Assembly: GCF_020405225.1 (NCBI RefSeq)
Contig: NZ_CP084477.1
Span: forward strand, 1-57,942
Reading direction: 5' to 3'
DNA length: 57,942 bases
Source of the DNA: Natrinema sp. DC36
Lineage (GTDB): Archaea; Halobacteriota; Halobacteria; Halobacteriales; Natrialbaceae
A program made the translations under genes and the position numbers. Below are positions 30,354 to 38,675 of this stretch, one piece after another. The notes beneath the pieces are model-generated. The model made no database searches. It was given only the letters and a program-made list of their open reading frames with translations, and was not told the origin of the DNA. The first letter of the stretch is position 1. Each line of letters begins with the position of its first letter.

Positions 30354-30923
30354 TTAGACTATCTGGAGCTCGTCAATCCGCTCGCCGGGCTCGTCTGCAA
30401 ACGTCTCGTTGTATCGTTCTCGAACCAACTCCCGGATCTCGGCGTCGACGTCGCCGTGATCTGCGCTCGAGGCGCAGTAGGCGATCGGGTCGACTCCCAT
30501 CTTCCACTTGACTACGGAGAGGCAGTGCGGGCACCGGGGCTGGAAGTGATCGAGCATCCAGACAACCCAGTACCCCTCCCGGCAGAGATACTCCGCCAAG
30601 ATGAGCCACGCATGGGCGTCGTAGATCCCGTCGTAATTGGCTTTAATCCGCTTGATTGCGAGGGCTGCAGATCGGTCGATAGCTGTATTCGGGTCGTCTC
30701 TGGCCTTCCGATGGATTCGTTTGAAGTAGCCCAGCAGTCCTTGACCGGAGCTCTCGAGTTCGCCGTTCGTGAGTGCCGAATCGCGGTTTGCGATCCAGGC
30801 CGAGTCCGAATGGCGAACAGGTGAGCGGACACCCGACCGACCGCCGGATTGGTACGGTGGGTACTCCTTGTCGTCAGTTAGCGGCGCACCTGTGGCCGGG
30901 TCGAATCGAATTTGTCCGAGCAT
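30354..30923 (-). CDS. Zinc-containing hypothetical protein
   Basis: This 189-residue protein starts at ATG 30923 (MLGQIRFDPATGAPLTDDKE). It has a helical middle (GLLGYFKRIHRKARDDPN..., AHAWLILAEYLCREGYWVVWMLDHF) and a CPHC...C zinc site, then RELVRERYNETF. It is the first gene of the leftward transcript from about 31000. Function unknown. Confidence 0.65.
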   Translation of the reverse strand: MLGQIRFDPATGAPLTDDKEYPPYQSGGRSGVRSPVRHSDSAWIANRDSALTNGELESSGQGLLGYFKRIHRKARDDPNTAIDRSAALAIKRIKANYDGIYDAHAWLILAEYLCREGYWVVWMLDHFQPRCPHCLSVVKWKMGVDPIAYCASSADHGDVDAEIRELVRERYNETFADEPGERIDELQIV

Positions 30924-31009
30924 AGGGTGAGAAACGCGGGGCTGTTGAACCACCCGATCACTCGCCGAATCAGGGCCGGCGTCACGAGCGGTGAGGCTAT
31001 TCGTCTGTT

Positions 31010-31045
31010 ACCTACCACATATCGTTTATTAGTAAATAAAGAGAA
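31010..31045 (-). promoter_or_regulatory. Leftward TATA-type promoter
   Basis: The AT-rich segment reads CTTTATTTACTAATAAACG on the minus strand, a good archaeal TATA region with transcription expected to start near 31000, upstream of the gene at 30923. It may drive the 30923-26594 transcript and possibly the late genes. Confidence 0.5.
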
Positions 31046-31063
31046 GGATAGCGATGAATACCA

Positions 31064-31294
31064 TCACTTGACAAGATAGTATACTTTCTTTCGAGCATCA
31101 GGGAGTCGGCCTTGCTGGCCCTCGATCACGCCCGCATCCTCGAGGTGGGCGACTGCGTCTCGGACCGTCGACGGTGACAGCAGCGTTTCGTCCGCGATCT
31201 CGCTCTGGGTGAGGTCGCCCTCGTACTCGAGGACTTTGTACACGAGTTTCGCACTCGGCGGGAGGTCCTCCACGAGGGTGGCCGTCTCAGTCAT
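31064..31294 (-). CDS. Winged-helix transcription regulator
   Basis: This 76-residue protein is a minimal winged helix: KLVYKVLEYEGDLTQSEIADE...LSPSTVRDAVAHLEDAGVIEGQ, then a wing ending KKVYYLVK. The start is taken at ATG 31294 (MTETATLV). It is transcribed divergently from the zinc protein at 31399 and just upstream of the late-side promoter, so it may regulate either. Confidence 0.8.
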   Translation of the reverse strand: MTETATLVEDLPPSAKLVYKVLEYEGDLTQSEIADETLLSPSTVRDAVAHLEDAGVIEGQQGRLPDARKKVYYLVK

Positions 31295-31398
31295 CGTCGA
31301 CACCCCTCTGTCGATCTGTATCCGTCCCAAGTGACCGCTCGCCTTCGTTTTCCGAGAGTGCTAGACCTAAGTGGTTTGGTGTTTCTATTAAATAGTGT
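31295..31398. promoter_or_regulatory. Divergent promoter region
   Basis: This 104-bp gap separates opposite-strand genes and contains CTATTAAATAG (31383-31393), a near-palindromic TATA element usable in either direction. For the minus gene it would give a leader of about 65 bases; for the plus gene it sits too close to ATG 31399 unless a downstream start such as ATG 31438 is used. Confidence 0.4.
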
Positions 31399-31590
31399 AT
31401 GGTGGGGGATGGCAGGGAAGAAGATAGATTGCTTGCTATGTGCGATGATTGTGGAGCAGTATATGCCTCCACAAGAGACAGCAACGAGCAAATCGCACCA
31501 ATCGGTTCTCGAGAGGGTTGTCGATGTGGCAGCAGCTCATTTTCTCCGATTGAAGGAAAAGACGTTGACGAGTCGGGCAAAGACGGCTGA
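31399..31590 (+). CDS. 63-residue zinc-ribbon protein
   Basis: This protein has a clear zinc ribbon, CDDCGAVYAS...CRCGSSSF, of a type common in haloarchaeal viruses. Strand and position make it an isolated plus-strand gene convergent with the small zinc gene at 31601. The N-terminal 13 residues may not be translated if the downstream ATG (31438) is used. Confidence 0.65.
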   Translation: MVGDGREEDRLLAMCDDCGAVYASTRDSNEQIAPIGSREGCRCGSSSFSPIEGKDVDESGKDG

Positions 31591-31600
31591 ACAGTATCGG

Positions 31601-31729
31601 TCATCCGTTGTTCACCCAATCTCGCGATCCGCACTCCGGGCAGACCATTTTATCCGGGTCCACATCTTCAAGCGCGAAGACGCTTCCACACTCGTTACAC
31701 TCTCCGCGTTCAGTATCGCCCCCCGACAT
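31601..31729 (-). CDS. 42-residue zinc-ribbon protein
   Basis: A short gene (MSGGDTERGECNECGSVFAL...CPECGSRDWV) with two CxxC pairs. Its ATG overlaps the preceding stop as TGATG. It is the last gene of the long leftward early transcript. Confidence 0.7.
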   Translation of the reverse strand: MSGGDTERGECNECGSVFALEDVDPDKMVCPECGSRDWVNNG

Positions 31730-32103
31730 CACGAATCGCCTCCGTCATCGCGAAGCTCCTGTCGGCGGGCGTTGATCGCACCCACGAGGCCATCGTCCGG
31801 ATCGTCCGACGCCTCGAGATACGTCCGTAGCTCGTCTAACAGCATCTCGGTGGAGTACTCCGGGTCGACCAGATAGAGGCGATCGGCAGCCCGGACCTGC
31901 GCAACGACGCCAGCGCGATGCGCAACTGTGATCGCTCGGTTAGCCTCCCCGAGAGATCTGCCGGCGTGAATTTGTGCCCCGACAATCGACGACCGAGGGA
32001 CGACTGGGAGTGGACGCTTCTCGAGACGGCTGTTGAACTCGCGGACAACGGGTTCGGTGAGTTCCGTTTGGTCGCTCGAGGGCTCTCGAACGGTCTTACT
32101 CAT
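31729..32103 (-). CDS. Hypothetical helical protein
   Basis: This 124-residue protein, starting MSKTVREPSSDQ, carries SSIVGAQIHAGRSLGEANRAITVAHRAG and VDPEYSTEMLLDELRTYLE. It may contain a helix-turn-helix, but no clear family is recognised. It overlaps the upstream gene. Confidence 0.6.
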   Translation of the reverse strand: MSKTVREPSSDQTELTEPVVREFNSRLEKRPLPVVPRSSIVGAQIHAGRSLGEANRAITVAHRAGVVAQVRAADRLYLVDPEYSTEMLLDELRTYLEASDDPDDGLVGAINARRQELRDDGGDS

Positions 32104-32278
32104 CATGCCCAGCCCCCGAAAGCTGTGACCGATCATTCGTTTCCCCCCAACAACGGGCGCACTCAGCAGCGAACACACGGCTCTGCCGCCATTCGTGACC
32201 TTTCACGAGACAGATTAGGTTGCTGAACGGCCCCAGTGGGCGCTCTGTGACACTCGGGCCCTTATCCTCATTCGCCAT
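32096..32278 (-). CDS. 60-residue zinc protein
   Basis: This protein starts at ATG 32278 (MANEDKGPSVTERP) and contains LICLVKGHEWRQS and CARCWGE. The pattern resembles short Cys-rich viral proteins (CLVKGHEW...CxxCG). It overlaps both neighbours. Confidence 0.6.
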   Translation of the reverse strand: MANEDKGPSVTERPLGPFSNLICLVKGHEWRQSRVFAAECARCWGETNDRSQLSGAGHDE

Positions 32279-32561
32279 CGGTATCACCTCGATCGAGCAC
32301 CTGGACGAGCTCCCATTGTTGCGTCGGGAGGTCAGTCACGAGGTCGTCGTTCTCGATCGTCACCGTCGGCCGAACTGGATCTGGGATCAACTCGTGATCG
32401 ATGTACTTGACCTTCGTACCGATGTGTCGACCGACAATCGTGCCGATCTTCCCCTCCGCATCGATTCCGCGATCGTCGACGTTGCGAACCTCGATCCGGA
32501 GGCCCTCGACGTCGGACCACGGGTGTTCGTGGACGTCGTCCAGGTTCTCGAGGTCGGTCAT
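32268..32561 (-). CDS. Hypothetical acidic beta protein
   Basis: This 97-residue protein is probably a single SH3-like or KOW-like barrel: LRIEVRNVDDRG, GKIGTIVGRHIGTKVKYIDHE, PTVTIENDDLV, WELVQVLDRG. Function unknown. It overlaps the large gene upstream by 4 bases. Confidence 0.55.
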   Translation of the reverse strand: MTDLENLDDVHEHPWSDVEGLRIEVRNVDDRGIDAEGKIGTIVGRHIGTKVKYIDHELIPDPVRPTVTIENDDLVTDLPTQQWELVQVLDRGDTDGE

Positions 32562-35500
32562 GCTCCCACCTCACTCGAGTCATCAGGCGTCGGAAGTGGC
32601 TGCTGGGCGAGCGTCGTCGGCCCCATCGTCACGGTCGTCGGTTCGACCAGTTCTGCGTCGACGTCGTCAAGGGCCGCAGCCGCCGTGATCCACGGGCCGA
32701 CGTCGTCCATTACAAGTAGTTGTAATGGATCCGGTGGCCAGAACAGTACACCTCCGGCCGGATCGTCCGGATCGCCGTATCGATCCGGTGGGAGGAGGTC
32801 CTCGAGGACGGCGTCGGCTGCCTCGACGATCAGGATCTCGTCGGTCGCGACGATCTCGGGGTAGACTTCGGACTGTCGCTCTTCCGGCGTCCGGAACGAC
32901 AGTGCGAGTCGGTAGCCGTCGTCAGTGATCTCGAGCAGGCCAAGGCCCTGGAGCCGATTGCGGTGGTTCCGAACCGTCCGGGCACGGACACCGGCTCGAT
33001 CGGCGAGTTCCTTCTGGGTGATCGGTTCGTCGACGTCGAGCAGCGCGGCGATGATCTTGCCAGCATCCCCGCAGTCCGGGAGAATAGCATCGGGGCTGAG
33101 TTGCTGCAGGACGAATCGGACGTCGTCCGCTCGGAGGTCTCGAGTTTCGTCTTCTCGAGGGAGGGAGAGCAGCGCCTCGGCGAGATCGTACGGCGTCGCG
33201 ACCAGACTGTGGAACATCGAGATCGCCGCCGGCGTCGACCGAAGCCGTTTCCGGTAGAGGAGACGGGGCGCGACCTCCTGGTAGGCGTCGCGGTCGGGTT
33301 CCGTGACCGGTATCTTGACCTGGAACTGTGCCGGGTTGTCGAGTAGTTCTCGAGGGTGTTCGAGGTAGTATTCGAGATCGTCGCGAAGCCGGTGAGCATC
33401 TGGACCACGAATCACGAACGAGCCGATGAGCTCGCCGACCGGATCCGATGCATCGGCGATCGGCCCACCGAGTGGTGGAGTGCTGTTCGGGACGTCGAAC
33501 AGCTGGCGGTAGGCGGCGTACCGGCCGTACTGCGACGAGATCGACGCCGAGATAGCGAGCGATCGTGCCAGGTCGTCGAGTTTGTCGTCCTCGAGGTCGG
33601 GAGTGACCCGCACTTCGCGGATGATCTCGATGCCAGCAGCATCGAGAAGGTGCACGATCGAGCCTTCGAGACCCTTTGCAGAGGTGAGGATCGCCGAGCA
33701 AAGGTCGTCGCGATCCTCGAAGTCCCCCGATTTGAGCCGGTCGATCATCCCGAGGATCGCCTCACCCCACTCAACGAGGTCGGACCGGAGCTCCTCGGGA
33801 TCGTCCAGGGAATCGCTGGTCACGGGACCGATCTGACGAGCCGCGTTGAGAACGTGAGTCGGTTCGTCGATCTCGGCGATCCGCTCTGCTGGGAGCGCTT
33901 TATCGAGGAACAGCTTCTCGTCGGCTAACGCCAGTGCGGTCGTCACCGTATACTCCATCGGAGTCGAGGCCTTCGGGGCGACGATCGCCTCGTCGCGTTC
34001 CTCGAGGTAGCTCACTGGCCGTTCGCGGTAGTCTGCAGTGGCGTCAGCGTCCGGTAGGCTGCCCGTGACGAACGTCACGGTCCCTGACTCGGCGGCTGCA
34101 GCGGCGGCAGCGTGTTCCTCGTGGCCCAGGTAGGTGGTGATGTACGGCCGGCCCGTCCTCCCACCCCCTCGTGTACGCGGTGTTCTACGCCACTGTTGGG
34201 ATGAGTTTCCGGTCCCACTAACACTGCCTTCCAGCGTTTGTTGCTGCCCGTCTTCGGACGCGAGAGTGTCCAACACTTCGCATCCCGGTTCGAGCAGTTC
34301 GACTTGCTGTGAACCACGGGATCCGAACACCTCGATCAACTGCAGCTGCTCGAGGGAGTCGTCGACGGCCTGGCTGGTCAGGATCTGCGCCCGGCGGGTA
34401 CGTCCGATATCGTCATGGAGCGCCTCGAGATCGGCACGGTCCATGATCCCGCCGGGTTCCCGAGCGAGTTGCCCGAGCATTTCGACGTGGCGGCCGTCGG
34501 GATCGAGTACGTCCACTGCATGGCTGACGACGTCGTCGACCCAGCTGGTATCCCGGTGACGATTCCGGATCTCACTAACGCCCGGCAGGTCGCCGCGGTA
34601 CTTGTCCGCCAGCAGCGAGAGTTCACGACCGGTGCCGACGATTCGAACATCCAGACCTGCAGCGAGGATGGCCAGCAGGTCACAGATCGGTTCGGCGTCG
34701 CGACGATCGCGCTCGAGGAAGATCTCGGCGAACGAGACACTGACCGCAACCGTTGTCTCGAACGTCGCGGCCAGTGCAGCCGTAGCGAGGAGATGCTCAG
34801 TCTTCGTCAGCGGCGTCTCGGGGAGCCGGGTCAGTGTGTCGGCAAACTCCTCTGCGGCCTCGTGATCATCTCGTGCGATCGCAACGATATCTGACCGAAT
34901 CCAGAACGGAATCGAACGCTCTTCGAGGACATCGTAGACGTCCACGACATCCATCTCCCCAAAGGCTGCTTCGAGACCATCGGCATACGCTTTCTTGACG
35001 CGGTCGATCTCGAACACTCGAGACCAGACATCGCTGACTGGCTCGTCGCCGATCTCGACCGTCTCACTAATCTGGGCCTGGTTCGTCGGCGTCACTTCAC
35101 CGCGCGGGAGCGCGTCGACGTCGATCTCTCCGACCCACTCCTCGAGGTCGTCCGTGATGAGTTCCCGACCGATGTCGCCCTGGGTATCATCCGAAACCTC
35201 GCCGGAGAAGGCGTCGGCGTAGAATGGGCGATCATCGACGAGGTCACCGAACCGGTCGGCGTCGATCGGATGGTCGTCGACAAACGCTTCGAACTTCTCA
35301 GACCCGATCGGCTTCAGATCCATCAGATCTGCGTCGACCGGGAACTGCTGCATCTGGCGCTCGACTTCCTCGAGCTGCTTACCGTACTGGCCGCGATCCT
35401 CAGTGAATCGCTGGTAAACGTCGAGTGCGCCGGCTTCGTTGGCGATGTACTGCGCCCGCGCTTCGGCAGCTGCCTCTTTCGTCTCCTGCCGGGTGACGAC

Positions 35501-35623
35501 TTTCGGGGACGTCACTTCGTTCGGGCAGTTCGGGCAGGAGATCGAGTCTTGTACCCGGCGGTCGTGTTCATCGACGATCCACGGGTTCTCGCACTGCCCG
35601 CAGAGGACGACCTCGAACATCAT
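32558..35623 (-). CDS. Large early-region protein, N-terminal zinc ribbon and C-terminal HTH
   Basis: This 1021-residue protein has an N-terminal zinc ribbon (VVLCGQCENPWIVDE...SCPNCPNEV) of the kind found at the start of large haloarchaeal plasmid and provirus proteins (DUF5817-like). A long helical body follows. Near residue 890 there is a winged helix (ITQKELADRAGVRARTVRNHRNRLQGLGLLE) and then an FWPPDPLQLLV segment. No polymerase, helicase or nuclease motif is evident. As the largest early gene it is a candidate replication or genome-maintenance factor, but this is unproven. Confidence 0.65.
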   Translation of the reverse strand: MMFEVVLCGQCENPWIVDEHDRRVQDSISCPNCPNEVTSPKVVTRQETKEAAAEARAQYIANEAGALDVYQRFTEDRGQYGKQLEEVERQMQQFPVDADLMDLKPIGSEKFEAFVDDHPIDADRFGDLVDDRPFYADAFSGEVSDDTQGDIGRELITDDLEEWVGEIDVDALPRGEVTPTNQAQISETVEIGDEPVSDVWSRVFEIDRVKKAYADGLEAAFGEMDVVDVYDVLEERSIPFWIRSDIVAIARDDHEAAEEFADTLTRLPETPLTKTEHLLATAALAATFETTVAVSVSFAEIFLERDRRDAEPICDLLAILAAGLDVRIVGTGRELSLLADKYRGDLPGVSEIRNRHRDTSWVDDVVSHAVDVLDPDGRHVEMLGQLAREPGGIMDRADLEALHDDIGRTRRAQILTSQAVDDSLEQLQLIEVFGSRGSQQVELLEPGCEVLDTLASEDGQQQTLEGSVSGTGNSSQQWRRTPRTRGGGRTGRPYITTYLGHEEHAAAAAAAESGTVTFVTGSLPDADATADYRERPVSYLEERDEAIVAPKASTPMEYTVTTALALADEKLFLDKALPAERIAEIDEPTHVLNAARQIGPVTSDSLDDPEELRSDLVEWGEAILGMIDRLKSGDFEDRDDLCSAILTSAKGLEGSIVHLLDAAGIEIIREVRVTPDLEDDKLDDLARSLAISASISSQYGRYAAYRQLFDVPNSTPPLGGPIADASDPVGELIGSFVIRGPDAHRLRDDLEYYLEHPRELLDNPAQFQVKIPVTEPDRDAYQEVAPRLLYRKRLRSTPAAISMFHSLVATPYDLAEALLSLPREDETRDLRADDVRFVLQQLSPDAILPDCGDAGKIIAALLDVDEPITQKELADRAGVRARTVRNHRNRLQGLGLLEITDDGYRLALSFRTPEERQSEVYPEIVATDEILIVEAADAVLEDLLPPDRYGDPDDPAGGVLFWPPDPLQLLVMDDVGPWITAAAALDDVDAELVEPTTVTMGPTTLAQQPLPTPDDSSEVGA

Positions 35624-36132
35624 GCCGACTCACCCCCGTGGTGGAGCCGCCGGTGGTCTGCTGGCGTCAGAACCTCGAGGTTTTCCGGCCGATTATCCCA
35701 CTGAACCCCGTTCCGGTGGTGGATTTCTTTCGAGACGACCTCTTCGAAGCCATACTCGGCGACTGCGAGCAAGCGGTGGACATATACTTTATCCTGGTCG
35801 AACTTACCGTTGGAAGCAATCCAACACGGGTACCTCTCGGCGTCCCGAATTGGGTGCTTGAAATTAGCTGTGCGTGACCGTTTCCCCCGAAGGGACTCAC
35901 TGACAGACCGCCGCTCGATGCCGAAGTGCCCGAGCCACTCCCTGATGAGTGGTGGCGTACAGCCGAGATCGTCGGCGATCTCGTACGAGGAAAGACCTTC
36001 CTCGATGTAGAGTTGTCGAAGCGTCTCCTCGTCATGCCACGGCTCGTTATGCCCATTCGCTTTATGGACTCCGAGACCACGGTTTGAGCCGAACTCGCGC
36101 CCACAGATTGGACACGTGAACGACTCGCTCAT
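35620..36132 (-). CDS. HNH endonuclease with zinc finger and HTH
   Basis: This 170-residue protein has a C2H2-like finger (CPICGREFGSNRGLGVHKANGH), one HTH unit (ETLRQLYIEEGLSSYEIADDLGC) and an HNH core (VYVHRLLAVAEYGFEE, EIHHRNGVQWDNRPENLEV, PADH). It is a paralogue of the HNH gene at 2115. It is co-translated with the 1021-residue gene (4-base overlap) and preceded by a long structured leader (36133-36370). Confidence 0.88.
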   Translation of the reverse strand: MSESFTCPICGREFGSNRGLGVHKANGHNEPWHDEETLRQLYIEEGLSSYEIADDLGCTPPLIREWLGHFGIERRSVSESLRGKRSRTANFKHPIRDAERYPCWIASNGKFDQDKVYVHRLLAVAEYGFEEVVSKEIHHRNGVQWDNRPENLEVLTPADHRRLHHGGESA

Positions 36133-36388
36133 CGTCCCACCTGCCGACGGCCGAAACGGATGCGTAGACCTGTCTCTCCTATATTCACGGCGTTCTTGTC
36201 CGGACGCGGATCACAGCGCCGCTGCTCTTCGTCCGGTAAGCTTATGTGGAGAAACGTGCAAGAGCAAGATATCTCACCTTCCTGCTCTAACGTTCTCCAG
36301 CGGCGCGTATGTTTGTCGTTTGCTCTTGCTTGCTGTCTCTCCTGTTGTCGTTTCCCATACTTAAAATGCATAGTCACGTCTGACGGAG
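36133..36388 (-). promoter_or_regulatory. Promoter and long structured 5' leader
   Basis: On the minus strand a TATA-like TTTTAAGTATG (about 36366-36356) is followed by a gene-free leader of roughly 200 bases. Within it GCGCCGCTG/CAGCGGCGC (36306-36298 with 36224-36216) encloses GGAGAACGT/ACGTTTCTCC and AGAGCA/TGCTCT. A competing CCGGACG/CGTCCG stem overlaps the right arm. AGGAGAGACAG occurs twice, near 36341 and 36181. The layout suggests an attenuator or other RNA control ahead of the HNH and 1021-residue genes. Confidence 0.5.
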
Positions 36389-36490
36389 TCACTGCTGGTC
36401 ACCTCCCTGTTCCACGCCGCAGAACGGGCAGTAGCTGCCCGCAGCGGTGAACGCCTTCTCGCAGTTGTCGCAGTCCTGGCTGTAGCTCAC
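36389..36490 (-). CDS. 33-residue zinc-ribbon microprotein
   Basis: This microprotein starts with GTG (SYSQDCDNCEKAFTAAGSYCPFCG) and is almost entirely one zinc ribbon (two CxxC pairs 15 residues apart). The GTGA junction with the upstream microprotein supports expression. It is the last gene before the structured leader. Confidence 0.65.
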   Translation of the reverse strand: MSYSQDCDNCEKAFTAAGSYCPFCGVEQGGDQQ

Positions 36491-36570
36491 TGTGGCCACC
36501 CGTAGGCGATGATCGCGAGCAGCGCGATCGAGACCGCGAGTGTGAGCAGGCCGCGCCTCGTTGGGGTCAC
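36487..36570 (-). CDS. 27-residue single-span membrane microprotein
   Basis: This GTG-started frame (TPTRRGLLTLAVSIALLAIIAYGWPQ) has a basic N-terminus and one hydrophobic span, a classic membrane microprotein. It is joined by GTGA overlaps to both neighbours, giving strong positional support despite its size. Confidence 0.6.
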   Translation of the reverse strand: MTPTRRGLLTLAVSIALLAIIAYGWPQ

Positions 36571-36758
36571 CGCAGACCACCTCGAGCAGCACGTGCCCGT
36601 CGCGACGCTTCGACATCGTTGGCACAGCTGCGGTGGGCGGGCTCGCCGTCGAGCTCCACCGCATCCACCTTCGGCAGCGGCTGCTGGCAGTCGTCACACA
36701 GCGGGTTGGAGTCACCCTCCCAGCGGCCGTGGGCGTCCTCGCCGATTTCGCGGATCAT
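36567..36758 (-). CDS. 63-residue zinc-ribbon protein
   Basis: This protein starts at ATG 36758 (MIREIGEDAHGRWEGDSNPL). It has CDDCQQPL...HRSC, a probable zinc site, and a basic arginine-rich C-terminus. It overlaps both neighbours. Confidence 0.65.
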   Translation of the reverse strand: MIREIGEDAHGRWEGDSNPLCDDCQQPLPKVDAVELDGEPAHRSCANDVEASRRARAARGGLR

Positions 36759-37165
36759 CGGTCGATCTCCTCCCGGTCGAAGACCCCCTCGCAGATCTTG
36801 CACTGGATGCCGTCGGTGCCCTCCAGGTTTCGGATCGCGTCGCTGGGGCAGTCACACGGCAACAGCGTGTCCGATACCTCGGCGTTCTCCCGGTGTTCCT
36901 CGATAATCTCGTAGGCTGCCGGATTCGTTGCCCAGGTCGTCAGCAAACTGCCGTTGACCTTCGACTGGCCGAGAGAGATGATCGCGTTGTGCGAACTCAA
37001 CCCTCGAACCTCGTCGGAGATCGCGTCTGGAACATCGTGGCGCGTCCACTCCGCAGCTGGATCCGGTAAGTCGTAGAGCTCTCTCGCCCGAGACTTGACC
37101 CACTGCACGTTTCCCGACTGCAGCGTCTTCGATCGGTCGGGTGTCCGGTCCATACCGTCCATCAT
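36755..37165 (-). CDS. Hypothetical protein with zinc site
   Basis: This 136-residue protein has an N-terminal helical region (GNVQWVKSRARELYDLPDPA) with a possible HTH and a C-terminal CDC...CKIC pair. It is co-translated with the integrase (ATGA overlap) and might be an accessory recombination or excision factor; that role is inferred from neighbourhood only. Confidence 0.6.
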   Translation of the reverse strand: MMDGMDRTPDRSKTLQSGNVQWVKSRARELYDLPDPAAEWTRHDVPDAISDEVRGLSSHNAIISLGQSKVNGSLLTTWATNPAAYEIIEEHRENAEVSDTLLPCDCPSDAIRNLEGTDGIQCKICEGVFDREEIDR

Positions 37166-37836
37166 CCGTGCACCTCTCCGAGCGCTCGAGCAGTCATCTC
37201 ACCGTCGACGGCGATGTAGTTGCGTGCGGTCGCGAGATCCTCCCAGCCAAACATCGACTGGAGCGGGCCTGCATCGAGTCCACGACCGGCGTGGTATGAC
37301 GCGGCCGTTCCACGGAGACCGTGGAGGCTCGTGTCGTCCTTTTCGAGACCGTCGGCCAATTCCAGAGCAGTATCGAGCCGTCGCTGGAGTGTCGAAAACG
37401 AATTTGGGTAACCGCCGTGCGTGTCGATCAGCCAGTCGATCGCGACCGAGATGCGCTGGTTCCAGCCGTAGGGCACATCACGGACTGCGGCGTCGGTTTT
37501 TGGATTCCAGTAGGACTCGAGGACATCCTCGAACACTTTGCTGTCATCGTGTTTGAGTTGCTGAGTCACAGCCTGTTTGCAGTAGCCGCAGGGACCGCCG
37601 TCGCGGCCCTTGGTGCAGGGATCGTGAGGTGGGATCGACAGCATCTCCCGGCGGTGGTTGACCCACGACTCGCCGATGTGCGTGATCTCTCCGGGCCGAA
37701 GTCCAAGACGACCGCCGATGAGCAGGATTGCTCGTGTTTCCATGCTCTCTTCAGGGTCGTCGATCCGCATCGCACCGATGAGGAGGCGTTCGAACTCGCG
37801 TTCGGTCAGCGCCTTCTCGCGAGTCAGTTGCCTCAT
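37162..37836 (-). CDS. int: Tyrosine recombinase (integrase)
   Basis: This 224-residue protein holds the catalytic domain of a tyrosine recombinase: Arg47 (GRLGLRPGEI), a Lys in NPKTDAAVRDVP, the HxxR box His172-Arg175 (LHGLRGTAAS), Trp198 and nucleophile Tyr207 (ATARNYI). A CTKGRDGGPCGYC cysteine insert is typical of haloarchaeal family members. It lacks the usual N-terminal core-binding domain (most relatives exceed 300 residues), so the DNA-binding part may be supplied by a neighbouring small protein. It indicates a temperate lifestyle. Confidence 0.88.
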   Translation of the reverse strand: MRQLTREKALTEREFERLLIGAMRIDDPEESMETRAILLIGGRLGLRPGEITHIGESWVNHRREMLSIPPHDPCTKGRDGGPCGYCKQAVTQQLKHDDSKVFEDVLESYWNPKTDAAVRDVPYGWNQRISVAIDWLIDTHGGYPNSFSTLQRRLDTALELADGLEKDDTSLHGLRGTAASYHAGRGLDAGPLQSMFGWEDLATARNYIAVDGEMTARALGEVHG

Positions 37837-38081
37837 TCTGAATCAGCCTCCGCGGCTGCTTTCAGAGCGTTGTAGTGCGAGTGGTCCTGTGCACCTGTCC
37901 GATCAACCTTCTCACCACAGACATTACAGACTGGTTTGTCCTCTGGGAAAACGGACCTGTCCTTCTCGAAGACACTGTTTGCGAGCCCTAATATCGGGCA
38001 ATCCCTGTCGATGTGGATCGCTCGCTCAGGGCCACCGCCGGCTTGCCGACCGACGACGTAGACGGTTGAACGGTCGGTCAC
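37833..38081 (-). CDS. Zinc/HNH-like small protein
   Basis: This 82-residue protein starts at GTG 38081 (TDRSTVYVVGRQAGG). It has the pattern VVGRQAGGGPERAIHIDRDCPIL...PVCNVCGEKV, seen in small viral proteins that bind one zinc ion. It overlaps integrase by 4 bases. Confidence 0.6.
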   Translation of the reverse strand: MTDRSTVYVVGRQAGGGPERAIHIDRDCPILGLANSVFEKDRSVFPEDKPVCNVCGEKVDRTGAQDHSHYNALKAAAEADSE

Positions 38082-38443
38082 TCCGACCACCCTCCGTCGA
38101 GATCCTCGACTCGGCAGCGGGTGCAAAGATGTTTGCCGCCCAACTCTCGAACTCGCATTTTGGTCGGGCCACAGTTGTCGCACACGCGGTCAGCGCCACT
38201 TTCTGCACCACAGAACGGACATTCGCTCCCTCGCGCTTCGGCCACTGTGTCTGCTGCCGACTCGGGACAACGATGGACCCATCGGGCAGGGTCGATCTTC
38301 AACTTCTGATCGCAGCCCGGGCACGTAGCGATTCCTAGCGTGCCTCGAGCGATTGCTACCCTGAATCCGCAGTTTCCGGGACACTCAACGGCCACCAATT
38401 CTGCTGCGCGCTCAGTTCCGCTCGAGGAGTGTCCGTCACTCAT
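38078..38443 (-). CDS. Triple zinc-ribbon protein
   Basis: This 121-residue protein starts at ATG 38443 (MSDGHSSSGTERAAEL). It carries CPGNC...CPGC, then CPFCG...CDNCG and LCTRC, so two or three zinc ribbons. A nucleic-acid-binding or adaptor role is plausible; no family is recognised. Confidence 0.65.
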   Translation of the reverse strand: MSDGHSSSGTERAAELVAVECPGNCGFRVAIARGTLGIATCPGCDQKLKIDPARWVHRCPESAADTVAEARGSECPFCGAESGADRVCDNCGPTKMRVRELGGKHLCTRCRVEDLDGGWSE

Positions 38444-38675
38444 CGCTCGAGCTACCTCCGTTACTGTCGATGACGTGGCGGACCTCGCCGGCGTCGAAGT
38501 TGACGATCGTGTTCGTGACCTGGAGGCCGTGCCGCTCGACGAGGTCGTGGACGTCCTCGGTCTCGATCTCGTTGACGCCGTCGTGGTCACGGCAGCTGAC
38601 GACGATCGCGGCGCCGTCGCGACCAACCGAGACATCGTCGAGGCTCATCGCCTCGAGGACGAACTGGTCGCTCAC
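38436..38675 (-). CDS. Hypothetical acidic protein
   Basis: This 79-residue protein (LEAMSLDDVSVGRDGAAIVV, VTNTIVNFDAGEVRHVIDS) looks like one small alpha/beta domain. It overlaps both neighbours. Function unknown. Confidence 0.6.
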   Translation of the reverse strand: MSDQFVLEAMSLDDVSVGRDGAAIVVSCRDHDGVNEIETEDVHDLVERHGLQVTNTIVNFDAGEVRHVIDSNGGSSSDE

